Assembly (NCBI RefSeq): GCF_934191625.1
Contig: NZ_CAKPUG010000003.1
Coordinates: forward strand, 1-64,000
Length of the DNA: 64,000 bases
Direction of reading: 5' to 3'
From: an uncultured Lactococcus sp.
GTDB lineage: Bacteria; Bacillota; Bacilli; Lactobacillales; Streptococcaceae
Shown: piece by piece, positions 8,954 to 16,620 of the stretch
How positions within the stretch are numbered: position 1 is the first letter of the stretch
How the letters are laid out: each line of letters starts with the position of its first letter
Notes under the pieces: generated by a model
Database searches by the model: none
The model's input: only the letters and a program-made list of their open reading frames with translations
What the model was told of the DNA's origin: nothing
Translations under genes and position numbers: made by a program

Positions 8954-10371
8954 TATTGAATTACTCCTTCATCTGGTTGCTCTGTTGTTGCATCCGCTGC
9001 TATAGGTAAGTTTATTGTTTGCCCTGGTCGGATAAGATCAAAGTCTATCCCTGGATTAACTGACTGAATAGCGTCGACACTCAATCCCTTACTTTCAGCA
9101 ATACTTCCAAGGGACTCCCCTGCTTGAATCACATAGGTCGTCTCCTCTGCCGTACTTGTTTCCGATTCAGCTTCACTCGTGCTTGACATACTTTCACTTG
9201 TATTTGTGCTTGGTTGTGAAGTAGATTGAGAATTTGCTTCTTCATTTTCTGAGCTTGAAGCAATATCAGTAGTACTTTCTGTTGTTTTATTGCTTTGTTG
9301 ATCTTTACGAGATACTTCTCTTGCTTTAAAAAGGTTCTGTGAGAAAAATCTTATGGGATGTTGTACTGATTTTGCTAAAGTTGTATTGCTTAATGACACA
9401 AGAGTAATCCATGCAAAAATAAATATACAACAGGCTACTACTCCCTTGGAAAATAAAGATAGCTTGTGATTATCTTTCTTCTTTTTTAGTTTATTAGTTA
9501 CTTCCCTGCTAACCCGGCGACTCTTAGAAGAGCTTTGACTGATGATCTCATCTCTTAATTCCTCAACAGAATAATCAAATTGCGCTTGACGTTGTTCTTG
9601 TTTATAAGTTTCTTGTTCTTTTTTCGACAGGGCTTTAAACCAGCGGACAAATTTTTCATACTCAGGAATAACTTCCTCTGGTGTTCCATAGGCCTTGACT
9701 TCGCCGTAATTTAACCAAATAACACGATCACTCCACTCTTTAACTGTGCGCATATCGTGTGAAACCATCAAAATTGTTTTGCCTTGGTCACGGAATTCAA
9801 ACATTTTCTTTTTCGATTTATCAACAAAGGTTTTATCACCAACAGAAAGTCCTTCATCAATAATCATAATGTCTGGATCTTGATGTACCATGATAGAAAA
9901 GCCTAGTTTTGCCTTCATACCAGAGGAGTACGTTTTAACTGGTTGGTCAATAAAAGGGCCAAGTTCAGAGAAATCGATAATATCCTGCATCTTGGCTTTT
10001 ATTTCCTTATTTTTCATGCCGACCATCAAGCCCTTCAGACGGATATTTTCACGCCCAGAAAGATTGTTTTGCATTCCTGCATTAGCTGCAATAATCGAAA
10101 CATCACCATTAATTTCAACTTGCCCTGTAGTTTGGGCAATTTGACCACTAATGATATTGGAAAGAGTAGATTTTCCTGCACCATTTAAACCGATGACACC
10201 GACGCATTCGCCTTCATGGATTTCAAAACTCACATTGCGTAAAGCCCAAAAATCCTTCTGTGTTTTCTCATTTGCCCCAATTAGAGATTTCGCTTTGTTC
10301 CGCGTATCTTTCACTGGTAGCATCTCAAACTTTTTAGACAAATATTCGGCTTTTATTTTACTAACTTTCAC
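8953..10371 (-). CDS. tagH: Teichoic acid export ATP-binding protein TagH with C-terminal membrane segment and LysM domain
   Basis: The ATPase domain spans roughly residues 1-245: Walker A GLNGAGKS at 61-68, signature YSSGMKA at 148-154, Walker B IMIIDE at 168-173. A basic stretch leads to one membrane helix at about 307-329, then a Ser/Thr/Glu-rich linker (355-410) and a LysM repeat (TYVIQAGESLGSIAE to RPGQTINLP, about 412-455) outside the cell. The energy-coupling subunit is thus tied to peptidoglycan. The start codon is GTG, with AAAGGAG 12 bases upstream, and a TACAGTTGTA sequence lies 28 bases upstream. B. subtilis TagH also has an extracellular C-terminal tail, but not, as far as I know, a LysM. 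Confidence 0.92.
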   Translation of the reverse strand: MKVSKIKAEYLSKKFEMLPVKDTRNKAKSLIGANEKTQKDFWALRNVSFEIHEGECVGVIGLNGAGKSTLSNIISGQIAQTTGQVEINGDVSIIAANAGMQNNLSGRENIRLKGLMVGMKNKEIKAKMQDIIDFSELGPFIDQPVKTYSSGMKAKLGFSIMVHQDPDIMIIDEGLSVGDKTFVDKSKKKMFEFRDQGKTILMVSHDMRTVKEWSDRVIWLNYGEVKAYGTPEEVIPEYEKFVRWFKALSKKEQETYKQEQRQAQFDYSVEELRDEIISQSSSKSRRVSREVTNKLKKKKDNHKLSLFSKGVVACCIFIFAWITLVSLSNTTLAKSVQHPIRFFSQNLFKAREVSRKDQQSNKTTESTTDIASSSENEEANSQSTSQPSTNTSESMSSTSEAESETSTAEETTYVIQAGESLGSIAESKGLSVDAIQSVNPGIDFDLIRPGQTINLPIAADATTEQPDEGVIQ

Positions 10372-10399
10372 CTGCTCAATCTTCTCCTTTGTCGTTTTT

Positions 10400-10409
10400 T
10401 ACAGTTGTA
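10400..10409. promoter_or_regulatory. Possible cop box upstream of tagH
   Basis: TACAGTTGTA fits the CopY/CopR operator consensus TACANNTGTA and lies 28 bases before the tagH GTG. A chance match is quite possible in A+T-rich DNA. Confidence 0.25.
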
Positions 10410-10414
10410 AGACA

Positions 10415-10461
10415 TTATTTAACAATAAAATACGTTTCTAACGTATTTTATTGTTAAATAA
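10415..10461. terminator. 22-bp perfect A+T-rich hairpin between XRE gene and tagH
   Basis: Arms 10415-10436 and 10440-10461 are perfectly complementary with a 3-base loop. The structure begins two bases after the stop of the 68-residue XRE regulator and precedes tagH. It lacks a clean U-tract on the minus strand, so it may be a weak terminator, an mRNA stabiliser or a processing site. Confidence 0.55.
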
Positions 10462-10463
10462 GT

Positions 10464-10670
10464 TTAGTGTTTTTCTACTTTACCTAAAATTATTTCGTCA
10501 TAAGTAATATTAAATAAAGCCAATATTCTTTCCAATGTTTTTTTGGATATTTGAGAAGAATCTTCTTCTAAATCCTCGAGTTCTCTAGTTGTCAAGTCCA
10601 ATTTATCTGCCAATAATTCCTTTGATAATCCTTCTTTTTCTCTCCAACCTCTTAAGGAATTCTGCTGCAT
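10464..10670 (-). CDS. Small XRE-family HTH regulator
   Basis: At 68 residues this protein is essentially one helix-turn-helix domain (LRGWREKEGLSKELLADKLDLTTRELEDLEE). AGAGG lies six bases before the ATG. It is transcribed divergently from the XRE-like gene at 10804, and each has a well-formed promoter (TTGATT, 17 bp, TATAAT). It probably regulates itself and its neighbour. The targets are unknown. Confidence 0.8.
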   Translation of the reverse strand: MQQNSLRGWREKEGLSKELLADKLDLTTRELEDLEEDSSQISKKTLERILALFNITYDEIILGKVEKH

Positions 10671-10718
10671 AAAAAACCTCTTTTCTTAATTTGAGCACAA
10701 ATTAACACAATTATTTTA

Positions 10719-10747
10719 ATTATAGTACGTTATAAATGAATAATCAA
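10719..10747 (-). promoter_or_regulatory. Promoter of the 68-residue XRE gene
   Basis: Read on the minus strand: TTGATT (10747-10742), 17 bp, TATAAT (10724-10719). A TAACACAAT half-site (10703-10711) lies in the resulting leader. Confidence 0.7.
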
Positions 10748-10768
10748 GGCAAAACCGAACTATTTTTC

Positions 10769-10797
10769 TTGATTGTGTTAGTGTTTAACGCTATAAT
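10769..10797 (+). promoter_or_regulatory. Promoter of the 117-residue XRE gene (leaderless type)
   Basis: TTGATT (10769-10774), 17 bp, TATAAT (10792-10797). The predicted start of transcription coincides with the A of the ATG at 10804, and there is no Shine-Dalgarno. ATTGTGTTA (10772-10780), an inverted copy of the half-site at 10703-10711, overlaps the -35 box and is a likely operator. Confidence 0.75.
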
Positions 10798-10803
10798 GAA
10801 TAC

Positions 10804-11157
10804 ATGGATACTCAAGAACATCGTGCTATTATTGCAGCCAATATTAAAAAGTATCTTCAGATGAGTGGTATAAAGCAGAAAGATTTTGCTTCTAAAATCG
10901 GAATTGTTCCTTCTACTTTATCAGATTACCTTAACCTGCGAATTACTCCTTCACAAGGGATAATTCAAAAAATGGCAGATACTTTGGGAGTTGAAAAATC
11001 TGATATTGATACTACCTACAAAAACAAACTCTCTCTCAATCTCGATCGACTAATTGATGAAGCTCTTTTCTATAAGAAGGAAGTTATTGAAGAGAAAGAC
11101 CGTGAATTTTTAAAAAGAACACTTGATGCTTATTTTCAGTGTAAGAACAAGCATTAG
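10804..11157 (+). CDS. XRE-family repressor-like protein
   Basis: This 117-residue protein has an N-terminal HTH_3 domain (IKKYLQMSGIKQKDFASKIGIVPSTLSDYLNLRITPS, about residues 14-50) and a short helical C-terminus, an organisation like a compact phage CI repressor without a protease domain. The six bases between the -10 box and the ATG hold no Shine-Dalgarno, so the mRNA is probably leaderless, as known for several lactococcal phage repressors. No phage genes flank it, so it may be a domesticated regulator. Confidence 0.8.
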   Translation: MDTQEHRAIIAANIKKYLQMSGIKQKDFASKIGIVPSTLSDYLNLRITPSQGIIQKMADTLGVEKSDIDTTYKNKLSLNLDRLIDEALFYKKEVIEEKDREFLKRTLDAYFQCKNKH

Positions 11158-11474
11158 CTATGAAAGAGAAAAACTATCTTGAAAGGGTAGCTTTTTTTAT
11201 TTCCTCTATTCCAGTCAACAATGATTGTACTATTTGACAGAGGTAAATAATTTTCCACTAATAGGTCCTGGCGCTAATCATAGCTTTTCTTTTGTGATAT
11301 AATATTGTTGTTATCCGCTCTCTATTTACTTGTAGAGAGTAATAAATATTCTCGTATTAGAGACCATTAGTTGAGACTGTCACTCTTTTACTTATTAAAA
11401 AGATAGCTTTCTTTTCTAATGCCACTATAATATAGATAAATCTTAAATTTTAGAAAGTAGTAGAAAAACATATT
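11158..11474 (+). promoter_or_regulatory. Terminator-like hairpin, promoters and structured leader before queA
   Basis: A weak hairpin with seven Ts (11170-11198) ends the XRE gene. An extended -10 (TGATATAAT, 11295-11303) and a second TATAAT (11426-11431) could drive queA. Between them lie a hairpin with 7-bp arms (CTCTCTA/TAGAGAG, about 11318-11339) and further short inverted repeats. I recognise no known riboswitch class here. Confidence 0.35.
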
Positions 11475-12503
11475 TTGAATATTAACGATTTTGATTTTAA
11501 CTTACCCGAAGAACTTATTGCCCAAACCCCACTTGAAAAGCGCTCTGAGTCACGCCTTTTGGTCTTGGATAAAGAAGGCCATACTATGGAAGATAAACAC
11601 TTCTATGATATCGTGGATGAGCTTAATCCCGGTGATGCACTTGTTCTCAATAATACCCGCGTCCTTCCTGCACGTCTCTATGGCGTTAAACCCGAAACTC
11701 AAGGACACGTAGAGCTTCTCCTTCTTAAAAATACTGAAGGTGATCAATGGGAAACTTTAGCCAAACCAGCAAAACGTATGCGCATCGGTCAAGAACTTTC
11801 TTTCGGTGATGGACGTTTAAAAGCAACCGTTGTTGAAGAATTGGAGCACGGTGGACGTATTGTCGAGTTTAGTTATGATGGTATCTTCCTTGAAGTATTA
11901 GAAAGCTTAGGCGAGATGCCACTTCCACCTTATATCCATGAAAAACTAGAAGACCAAGAGCGTTATCAAACAGTCTTTGCAAAAGAAAACGGATCTGCTG
12001 CTGCACCAACAGCCGGTTTACATTATACACCAGAATTATTGGACAAAATTCGTGCTAAAGGTGTTCATGTTGTAGAACTTACCTTGCACGTAGGTTTAGG
12101 AACCTTCCGACCAGTAAGTGTTGATAATATTGAAGAACATCATATGCATAGTGAATTCTATCAACTGTCGGAAGAAGCAGCTGCAACACTTCGTGCAGTT
12201 AAAGCTTCTGGACATCGCGTGATTGCATGTGGCACAACTTCTATTCGTACATTAGAAACAATTGGTACCAAATTTAACGGAGATATTCAAGCAGATTCTG
12301 GCTGGACAGATATCTTCATTAAACCTGGCTATCAATGGAAAGTAGTGGATGCTTTCAACACCAACTTCCACCTGCCCAAATCAACTCTTGTTATGCTAGT
12401 TGCTGCTTTTGCGGGACAAGAGTTTATCCTTGAAGCTTACCAACATGCAATTGATGAGCATTATCGCTTCTTCAGTTTTGGTGACGCTATGTTCGTAAAA
12501 TAA
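11475..12503 (+). CDS. queA: S-adenosylmethionine:tRNA ribosyltransferase-isomerase
   Basis: QueA moves the ribosyl part of SAM onto 7-aminomethyl-7-deazaguanine in tRNA to make epoxyqueuosine. The 342-residue sequence is a full-length match, beginning [31 protein letters not shown] and including [38 protein letters not shown] and [11 protein letters not shown]. The start is a TTG and no good Shine-Dalgarno precedes it. No in-frame ATG precedes the conserved N-terminus, so the TTG seems real. The next gene starts directly after its stop. Confidence 0.95.
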   Translation: MNINDFDFNLPEELIAQTPLEKRSESRLLVLDKEGHTMEDKHFYDIVDELNPGDALVLNNTRVLPARLYGVKPETQGHVELLLLKNTEGDQWETLAKPAKRMRIGQELSFGDGRLKATVVEELEHGGRIVEFSYDGIFLEVLESLGEMPLPPYIHEKLEDQERYQTVFAKENGSAAAPTAGLHYTPELLDKIRAKGVHVVELTLHVGLGTFRPVSVDNIEEHHMHSEFYQLSEEAAATLRAVKASGHRVIACGTTSIRTLETIGTKFNGDIQADSGWTDIFIKPGYQWKVVDAFNTNFHLPKSTLVMLVAAFAGQEFILEAYQHAIDEHYRFFSFGDAMFVK

Positions 12504-13082
12504 ATGAGTTTTCTTAACTTAGCACTTACTAAAGATTTTATTTCTGTGCTTTCAGATGGGCAAATTACCGAAAATGGACAAGCAATACGCACATATTTTA
12601 AAAAATTTTATGTGAGTCCAAATGGCTATTTAGTTGGTATTACTGGTTTTCACAAAATTACTGAAGAAATCCTCGTGCAGATACATTATCAGCCTCACTT
12701 AGACCCTGTAGAAGCTCAGGAATTCTTATTTAACGCCTTACTTCGCTATAAAGATAAGCGGTACGGTCTAACTAAAAAAGTCGCTTACAATGCTGTTATT
12801 GCCTTCTTTAGTAATGATCAACCTCAAGCAAGAACATATCATATAGAAGACGGAAAACTTTCAACTCAAGATTATCTCGGTTCAAGTTTAATTTCCTTTC
12901 CTCCTGATGATATTGATTTCGATCCTAATAAGCTAATTAGCACTTACCTTAAAGACGGTCAATCACTTCTACCTAAAATACAGTTGTTGCAGCGTAATGC
13001 CTTATACCGGGTTGCAGAAAATTCCCAGACTGTTAATAAAACGGTTTTTCAAGAACTAATTAAAAAAGAGACGGATAGTTAA
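12504..13082 (+). CDS. Uncharacterised protein with proteasome-type (Ntn) fold features
   Basis: This 192-residue protein starts on the base after the queA stop (TAAATG) and is thus co-translated with it. Its N-terminal pattern (LALTKDFISVLSDGQITENGQAI, then VSPNGYLVGITGF) and the later YLGSS resemble the beta-sandwich pattern of HslV/proteasome-like Ntn hydrolases. No N-terminal Thr/Ser/Cys nucleophile is evident after a cleavable Met. I assign no activity. A strong terminator follows. Confidence 0.6.
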   Translation: MSFLNLALTKDFISVLSDGQITENGQAIRTYFKKFYVSPNGYLVGITGFHKITEEILVQIHYQPHLDPVEAQEFLFNALLRYKDKRYGLTKKVAYNAVIAFFSNDQPQARTYHIEDGKLSTQDYLGSSLISFPPDDIDFDPNKLISTYLKDGQSLLPKIQLLQRNALYRVAENSQTVNKTVFQELIKKETDS

Positions 13083-13093
13083 GTCTCTTTTTT
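13062..13093 (+). terminator. Rho-independent terminator
   Basis: AAAAAAGAGAC and GTCTCTTTTTT pair around a 10-base loop, overlapping the stop of the queA-linked gene. The A-rich arm makes it usable from the minus strand too. Confidence 0.85.
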
Positions 13094-13217
13094 ATTTTAC
13101 CCATATCCAAGGGGTGATGTGCCAAATAAACCCCAACAATATTGAAAACATAACAATAAATAAGATATAAACGAGATATTCCATACCTTCTTCTACTTTT
13201 TTCCAAAGTTTTTTCAT
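13092..13217 (-). CDS. Small single-pass membrane peptide (41 residues)
   Basis: The frame encodes MKKLWKKVEEGMEYLVYILF and continues with a hydrophobic stretch ending HITPWIWVK. It has a basic N-terminus and one membrane helix of about 20 residues. It lies 31 bp after spx on the same strand, and AGGGGCG is about 11 bases before its ATG. Its stop lies within the terminator shared with the convergent gene. A stress-linked membrane microprotein is a guess. It is not a family I can name. Confidence 0.45.
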   Translation of the reverse strand: MKKLWKKVEEGMEYLVYILFIVMFSILLGFIWHITPWIWVK

Positions 13218-13248
13218 TTTCCATTCGCCCCTAGTTGTTCATTTGGCT

Positions 13249-13644
13249 TTAGATAAAACCATGATCTGTAGATAGTTCTAATCTACGGTACTCTCTTGGA
13301 AAAAATTGACGCAAATCATCCATATTATACCCTACTTGAACTTTATTATCATCTAGAACTATCGGTGAACGAAGAAGATATGCATTTCGAGATAAGTAGT
13401 CTAGCCCTTCATCTAAATTCATTTCTAGGAGTAATTCTAAGCTATTTTGGGTCTGTGGATTACTCATACTTGATCTTTTGGTAATTGTTTCGATCCCTCC
13501 ATCCATATAAGACAGTATTTTCTGTAAGTCTTGCTTAGAAATCTCACCAATTCTTTTCCTATCTACATTTATTTTATATTTCTCAAACCATGACATTGCT
13601 TTTTGACTAGATCCACATCCTTGTCTATAGTAAAACTTAATCAT
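13249..13644 (-). CDS. spxA: Spx/ArsC-family transcriptional regulator
   Basis: The 131-residue protein has the thioredoxin-like ArsC fold of Spx, which binds the RNA polymerase alpha C-terminal domain and adjusts stress and redox transcription. Cys10 lies in RQGCGSSQKA, so the CxxC redox switch is CxxS here, as in several lactococcal Spx paralogues. The conserved LLRSPIVLDD and GYNMDDLRQFFPREYRR segments are present. Loss of the second Cys suggests that it is not a thiol-disulfide sensor by the classic mechanism. Confidence 0.9.
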   Translation of the reverse strand: MIKFYYRQGCGSSQKAMSWFEKYKINVDRKRIGEISKQDLQKILSYMDGGIETITKRSSMSNPQTQNSLELLLEMNLDEGLDYLSRNAYLLRSPIVLDDNKVQVGYNMDDLRQFFPREYRRLELSTDHGFI

Positions 13645-13814
13645 ACTTTCCTCCTGTAATATTTAATAAGAAAATAGAAAGAGACTTATTCTTCTGTCCA
13701 TTAAGACGCTTCCGATATTTTTGAATTACTTTATTTTCCATAATAAAAATTATATATTAATTCTATGATAAAATAAGTCAAAGCTTGGCGAATACAAAGT
13801 TCCCTTCTTTACCC

Positions 13815-13848
13815 AAAAAAAGCTTCCAAAATTTGGAAGCTTTTTTAA
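13815..13848 (-). terminator. Terminator after bioY
   Basis: A near-perfect palindrome, AAAAAAGCTTCCAAA with its complement, just downstream of the bioY stop. It is U-rich in both directions. Confidence 0.9.
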
Positions 13849-13851
13849 TCG

Positions 13852-14400
13852 TTATTTGGAAAAATAAGTATTCGTTTTGTAAAGAATAGCAAGAAGCGCA
13901 ACTCCGACTCCTGCAACAATCACCGCCTTGATAATTGCTCCCAGAATAAAAGGGGTAAAGCCGATACCAAATGCAGTTACCCAAGGAGCACCAATAAAGA
14001 ATTTCAACCATACTGTACCAAGTATAAGAATTAAAAACTGAGCAAGAAGGTTTGTCAGTAAAATAGAGAAAAATTTGCGTTCAGTCTTCTGTAAAAAGTA
14101 AGAAAGGAGGGGTGCCACAAGTACAAAAGAAAACAAAAAACCTCCTGTAGGCCCAAATAAAGCGCCAACACCTGATGATGCTCCTGCATAAACAGGTAAA
14201 CCAACCGCACCTAACACAAGGTAGATCAACAATGCAAAAAAACTCTCCCGAGGCTGCAACAAGGTTGCAATGAGCCCGATAGCCAAAGTTTGAAGCGTAA
14301 TTGGTACAATCCCCACAGGTATAGCTAAGGGAGAAAGTACTGCAATTATTGCCGCTCCTAAAGCGATTAGAGTAATCGAATATGTTTTAGAAGTATTCAT
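13852..14400 (-). CDS. bioY: Biotin transporter BioY (ECF S component)
   Basis: The 182-residue membrane protein has about six helices and the BioY signatures VGIVPITLQTLAIGLIATLL and GGFLFSFVLVAPLL. It captures biotin and works with a shared energising module (EcfAA'T) encoded elsewhere. I place the start at ATG 14400 with AAAGGA six bases upstream. The longer open frame to 14520 runs through the pyr terminator and is not coding. It stands as its own transcription unit between two terminators. Confidence 0.92.
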   Translation of the reverse strand: MNTSKTYSITLIALGAAIIAVLSPLAIPVGIVPITLQTLAIGLIATLLQPRESFFALLIYLVLGAVGLPVYAGASSGVGALFGPTGGFLFSFVLVAPLLSYFLQKTERKFFSILLTNLLAQFLILILGTVWLKFFIGAPWVTAFGIGFTPFILGAIIKAVIVAGVGVALLAILYKTNTYFSK

Positions 14401-14477
14401 AAAAAGTCCTTTTTGTTTTATAGATAAAATTATATCAACTTTCCTAAAAGAATACAATCTTGAGCTTCTTGATTTAT

Positions 14478-14507
14478 TAAAAAAACAGCCTTTTTGGCCG
14501 TTTTTTA
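14478..14507 (-). terminator. Terminator of the pyr operon
   Basis: AAAAAACGGCC and GGCTGTTTTTT pair just after the carA stop (minus strand). Confidence 0.9.
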
Positions 14508-14509
14508 AT

Positions 14510-15574
14510 TTAATGTTCATCCATCATATCCATAAAGTCATCAAATAAATAACTTGCATCATGTGGTCCAGGTGCCGCATCTGGATGAAATTGAACTGAG
14601 AAAGCCGGATAACGTTTGTGACGTACTCCTTCTATGGATTCATCATTTATTTCTATATGGGTGACCAAAAGATCTTCTGGAAGATCTTCTGCTGAGACAG
14701 CATAACCATGGTTTTGGCTGGTAAAATCAATTCGACCTGTTGCAATCTCTCTGACAGCGTGGTTAAAGCCGCGATGACCAAACTTCATTTTATAGGTTGT
14801 TGCACCATTTGCTAGACTGAAGAGTTGGTGTCCCAAACAAATTCCGAAAATTGGAACTTTTCCTTGTAACTGTTGAATCATTGTCACAGCTTGTGGTACA
14901 TCTGTTGGATCTCCAGGGCCATTAGTGAGCATGACTCCATCTGGATTCATTTCTAAAATTTCTTCTGCAGTCGTATTATGCGGCACCACAGTAATATCGC
15001 AATGTCTTTTTGATAATTCACGTAGAATTGAGTGTTTAAGACCAAAGTCAACAACAACTACTTTTCTTCCTGTGTTTGGGGAAGAATATGCTGTTAAAGT
15101 ACTGCTTGTTTCTACCTGATTATTGGGTAAAACAGTTGCTTTAAGTTGGCTCATTTGGTGTTCTATTTCGTCTTTAGCATTAACCAAGGCTGCCTTCATT
15201 GCGCCATGTTGACGAATAATTTTCGTAAGAGCACGTGTATCAATCCCTGAAATTCCAGGAATATTTTTAGCTTCTAAGAATTCATCGAGTGACATCTGCA
15301 TACGCCAGTTAGAGGGACGTCGTGCCGCTTCACTCACTACGACTGCCTTACAGCTTGGATGAATTGATTCGTAGTCATCTCGATTAACTCCGTAATTTCC
15401 AACCAATGGGTAAGTAAAGGTCAAGATTTGTCCATTGTAAGATTGGTCAGTGATGGATTCTTGATAACCAGTCATCCCAGTACTAAAAACAAGTTCTCCA
15501 GTGATATCTGTATTAGCACCAATTGCTTGTCCTTCAAAAATGGTTCCATCTTCTAATATTAACAGTCGCTTCAT
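14510..15574 (-). CDS. carA: Carbamoyl-phosphate synthase small subunit
   Basis: CarA is the glutaminase subunit supplying ammonia to CarB for carbamoyl phosphate, which feeds pyrimidine and arginine synthesis. The 354-residue protein has the N-terminal CPSase_sm domain ([19 protein letters not shown]) and a class I glutamine amidotransferase domain with the nucleophile in [10 protein letters not shown] and the [11 protein letters not shown] motif. The start is ATG 15574 with GGAGG six bases upstream. The open frame extending upstream overlaps pyrB and is not used. carB is absent here, as known for L. lactis, where carB stands alone elsewhere. Confidence 0.95.
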   Translation of the reverse strand: MKRLLILEDGTIFEGQAIGANTDITGELVFSTGMTGYQESITDQSYNGQILTFTYPLVGNYGVNRDDYESIHPSCKAVVVSEAARRPSNWRMQMSLDEFLEAKNIPGISGIDTRALTKIIRQHGAMKAALVNAKDEIEHQMSQLKATVLPNNQVETSSTLTAYSSPNTGRKVVVVDFGLKHSILRELSKRHCDITVVPHNTTAEEILEMNPDGVMLTNGPGDPTDVPQAVTMIQQLQGKVPIFGICLGHQLFSLANGATTYKMKFGHRGFNHAVREIATGRIDFTSQNHGYAVSAEDLPEDLLVTHIEINDESIEGVRHKRYPAFSVQFHPDAAPGPHDASYLFDDFMDMMDEH

Positions 15575-15597
15575 AGATTCCTCCAATAATTTTTCGC

Positions 15598-16521
15598 TTA
15601 GTCGCGTAATACAGCCTCTAAAATAGCCATACGGGTGTATACACCATTTGTCATTTGTTGGACAATACGGCTTTTTGCACACTCTACTAAGCTATCCGCA
15701 ATTTCAACATCACGGTTTACTGGTGCAGGGTGCATAATAATAGCTGTATCACCCAGTTTTTCTGCACGATCTACGGTTAAACCATAGCGTTCATGGTAAT
15801 CTTCTTTAGAGATAATATCACCTGCTGTATGACGCTCGTACTGAACACGCAGTAGCATATGAACATCAAGTTCTGATAAGATATCATCTAAATGCGCATA
15901 ACTACCATAAGCTCCGAATTCTTCTTCCTTATACCATTTTTCTGGTCCAGTAAAGTAAATTTGAGCACCTAATTTGTGAAGCATCATCATATTTGACTTA
16001 GCGACACGTGAGTGTGTCAAGTCTCCTGAGATGGCAATTTTTAAGCCTTCGAATTTTCCAAATTCTTCGTAAATCGTCATTAAATCAAGCAAGCATTGAC
16101 TGGGATGTTGTCCACTACCATCACCACCATTTACAATAGCACAATGGATATTATCTGAATTAATCAACTGATCGTAATAGTGTTCTTCAGAGGAACGGAT
16201 TACACAAACTTCAACGCCAAGTGCATCTAAAGTTAAAATTGTATCATACAGTGTCTCACCTTTGCTCAATGCGCTTGTACCGACATCAAACTCAAGTACA
16301 TCTAAGCCTAATTTACGTTCAGCAATATGGAAAGAATTATGTGTTCGTGTGCTATTTTCAAAGAAAAGGTTAGAAGTGAAAATTTGACGATTACTTTCAA
16401 ATTTTGCTGTCCCTTTTTTAAATTCTGAAGCGCGTTTGATCAAAGCCATAACTTCTTCTGTTGACAAAACTTCCATGCTTGTTAAATGTGGCAAGCTTAC
16501 TAAACCATTTTTTACTGACAT
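15598..16521 (-). CDS. pyrB: Aspartate carbamoyltransferase catalytic chain
   Basis: PyrB joins carbamoyl phosphate and aspartate to N-carbamoyl-aspartate, the first committed step of UMP synthesis. The carbamoyl-phosphate loop [12 protein letters not shown], the [11 protein letters not shown] loop and the [13 protein letters not shown]-terminal motif are present, and the length of 307 residues is normal. GGAGACC precedes the ATG. No regulatory pyrI subunit is present, as usual in Firmicutes. Confidence 0.96.
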   Translation of the reverse strand: MSVKNGLVSLPHLTSMEVLSTEEVMALIKRASEFKKGTAKFESNRQIFTSNLFFENSTRTHNSFHIAERKLGLDVLEFDVGTSALSKGETLYDTILTLDALGVEVCVIRSSEEHYYDQLINSDNIHCAIVNGGDGSGQHPSQCLLDLMTIYEEFGKFEGLKIAISGDLTHSRVAKSNMMMLHKLGAQIYFTGPEKWYKEEEFGAYGSYAHLDDILSELDVHMLLRVQYERHTAGDIISKEDYHERYGLTVDRAEKLGDTAIIMHPAPVNRDVEIADSLVECAKSRIVQQMTNGVYTRMAILEAVLRD

Positions 16522-16540
16522 TATAGGTCTCCTTTACCCT

Positions 16541-16566
16541 AATCATGCTCTCTCTGTAGCATGATT
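16541..16566 (-). ncRNA. Hairpin with PyrR-like loop in pyrP-pyrB intergenic RNA
   Basis: Read on the minus strand, AATCATGCT and AGCATGATT enclose the loop ACAGAGAG. The loop shares CAGAGAG with the PyrR box in the operon leader, but no U-tract follows. It may be an RNA processing or stabilising element or a relic of an internal attenuator. Confidence 0.45.
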
Positions 16567-16620
16567 TTTTAAATGTTGATGAACGACTGTGATTTGACCC
16601 TTGAAGAGCAAATCTCTATA

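Noticed and set aside
14401..14520. N-terminal extension of BioY by 40 residues
   Set aside because: It would be encoded by the pyr terminator and its flank. ATG 14400 has AAAGGA and starts the known BioY sequence.
15575..15682. N-terminal extension of CarA
   Set aside because: It overlaps the pyrB end in another frame, and [10 protein letters not shown] with GGAGG upstream is the true start.
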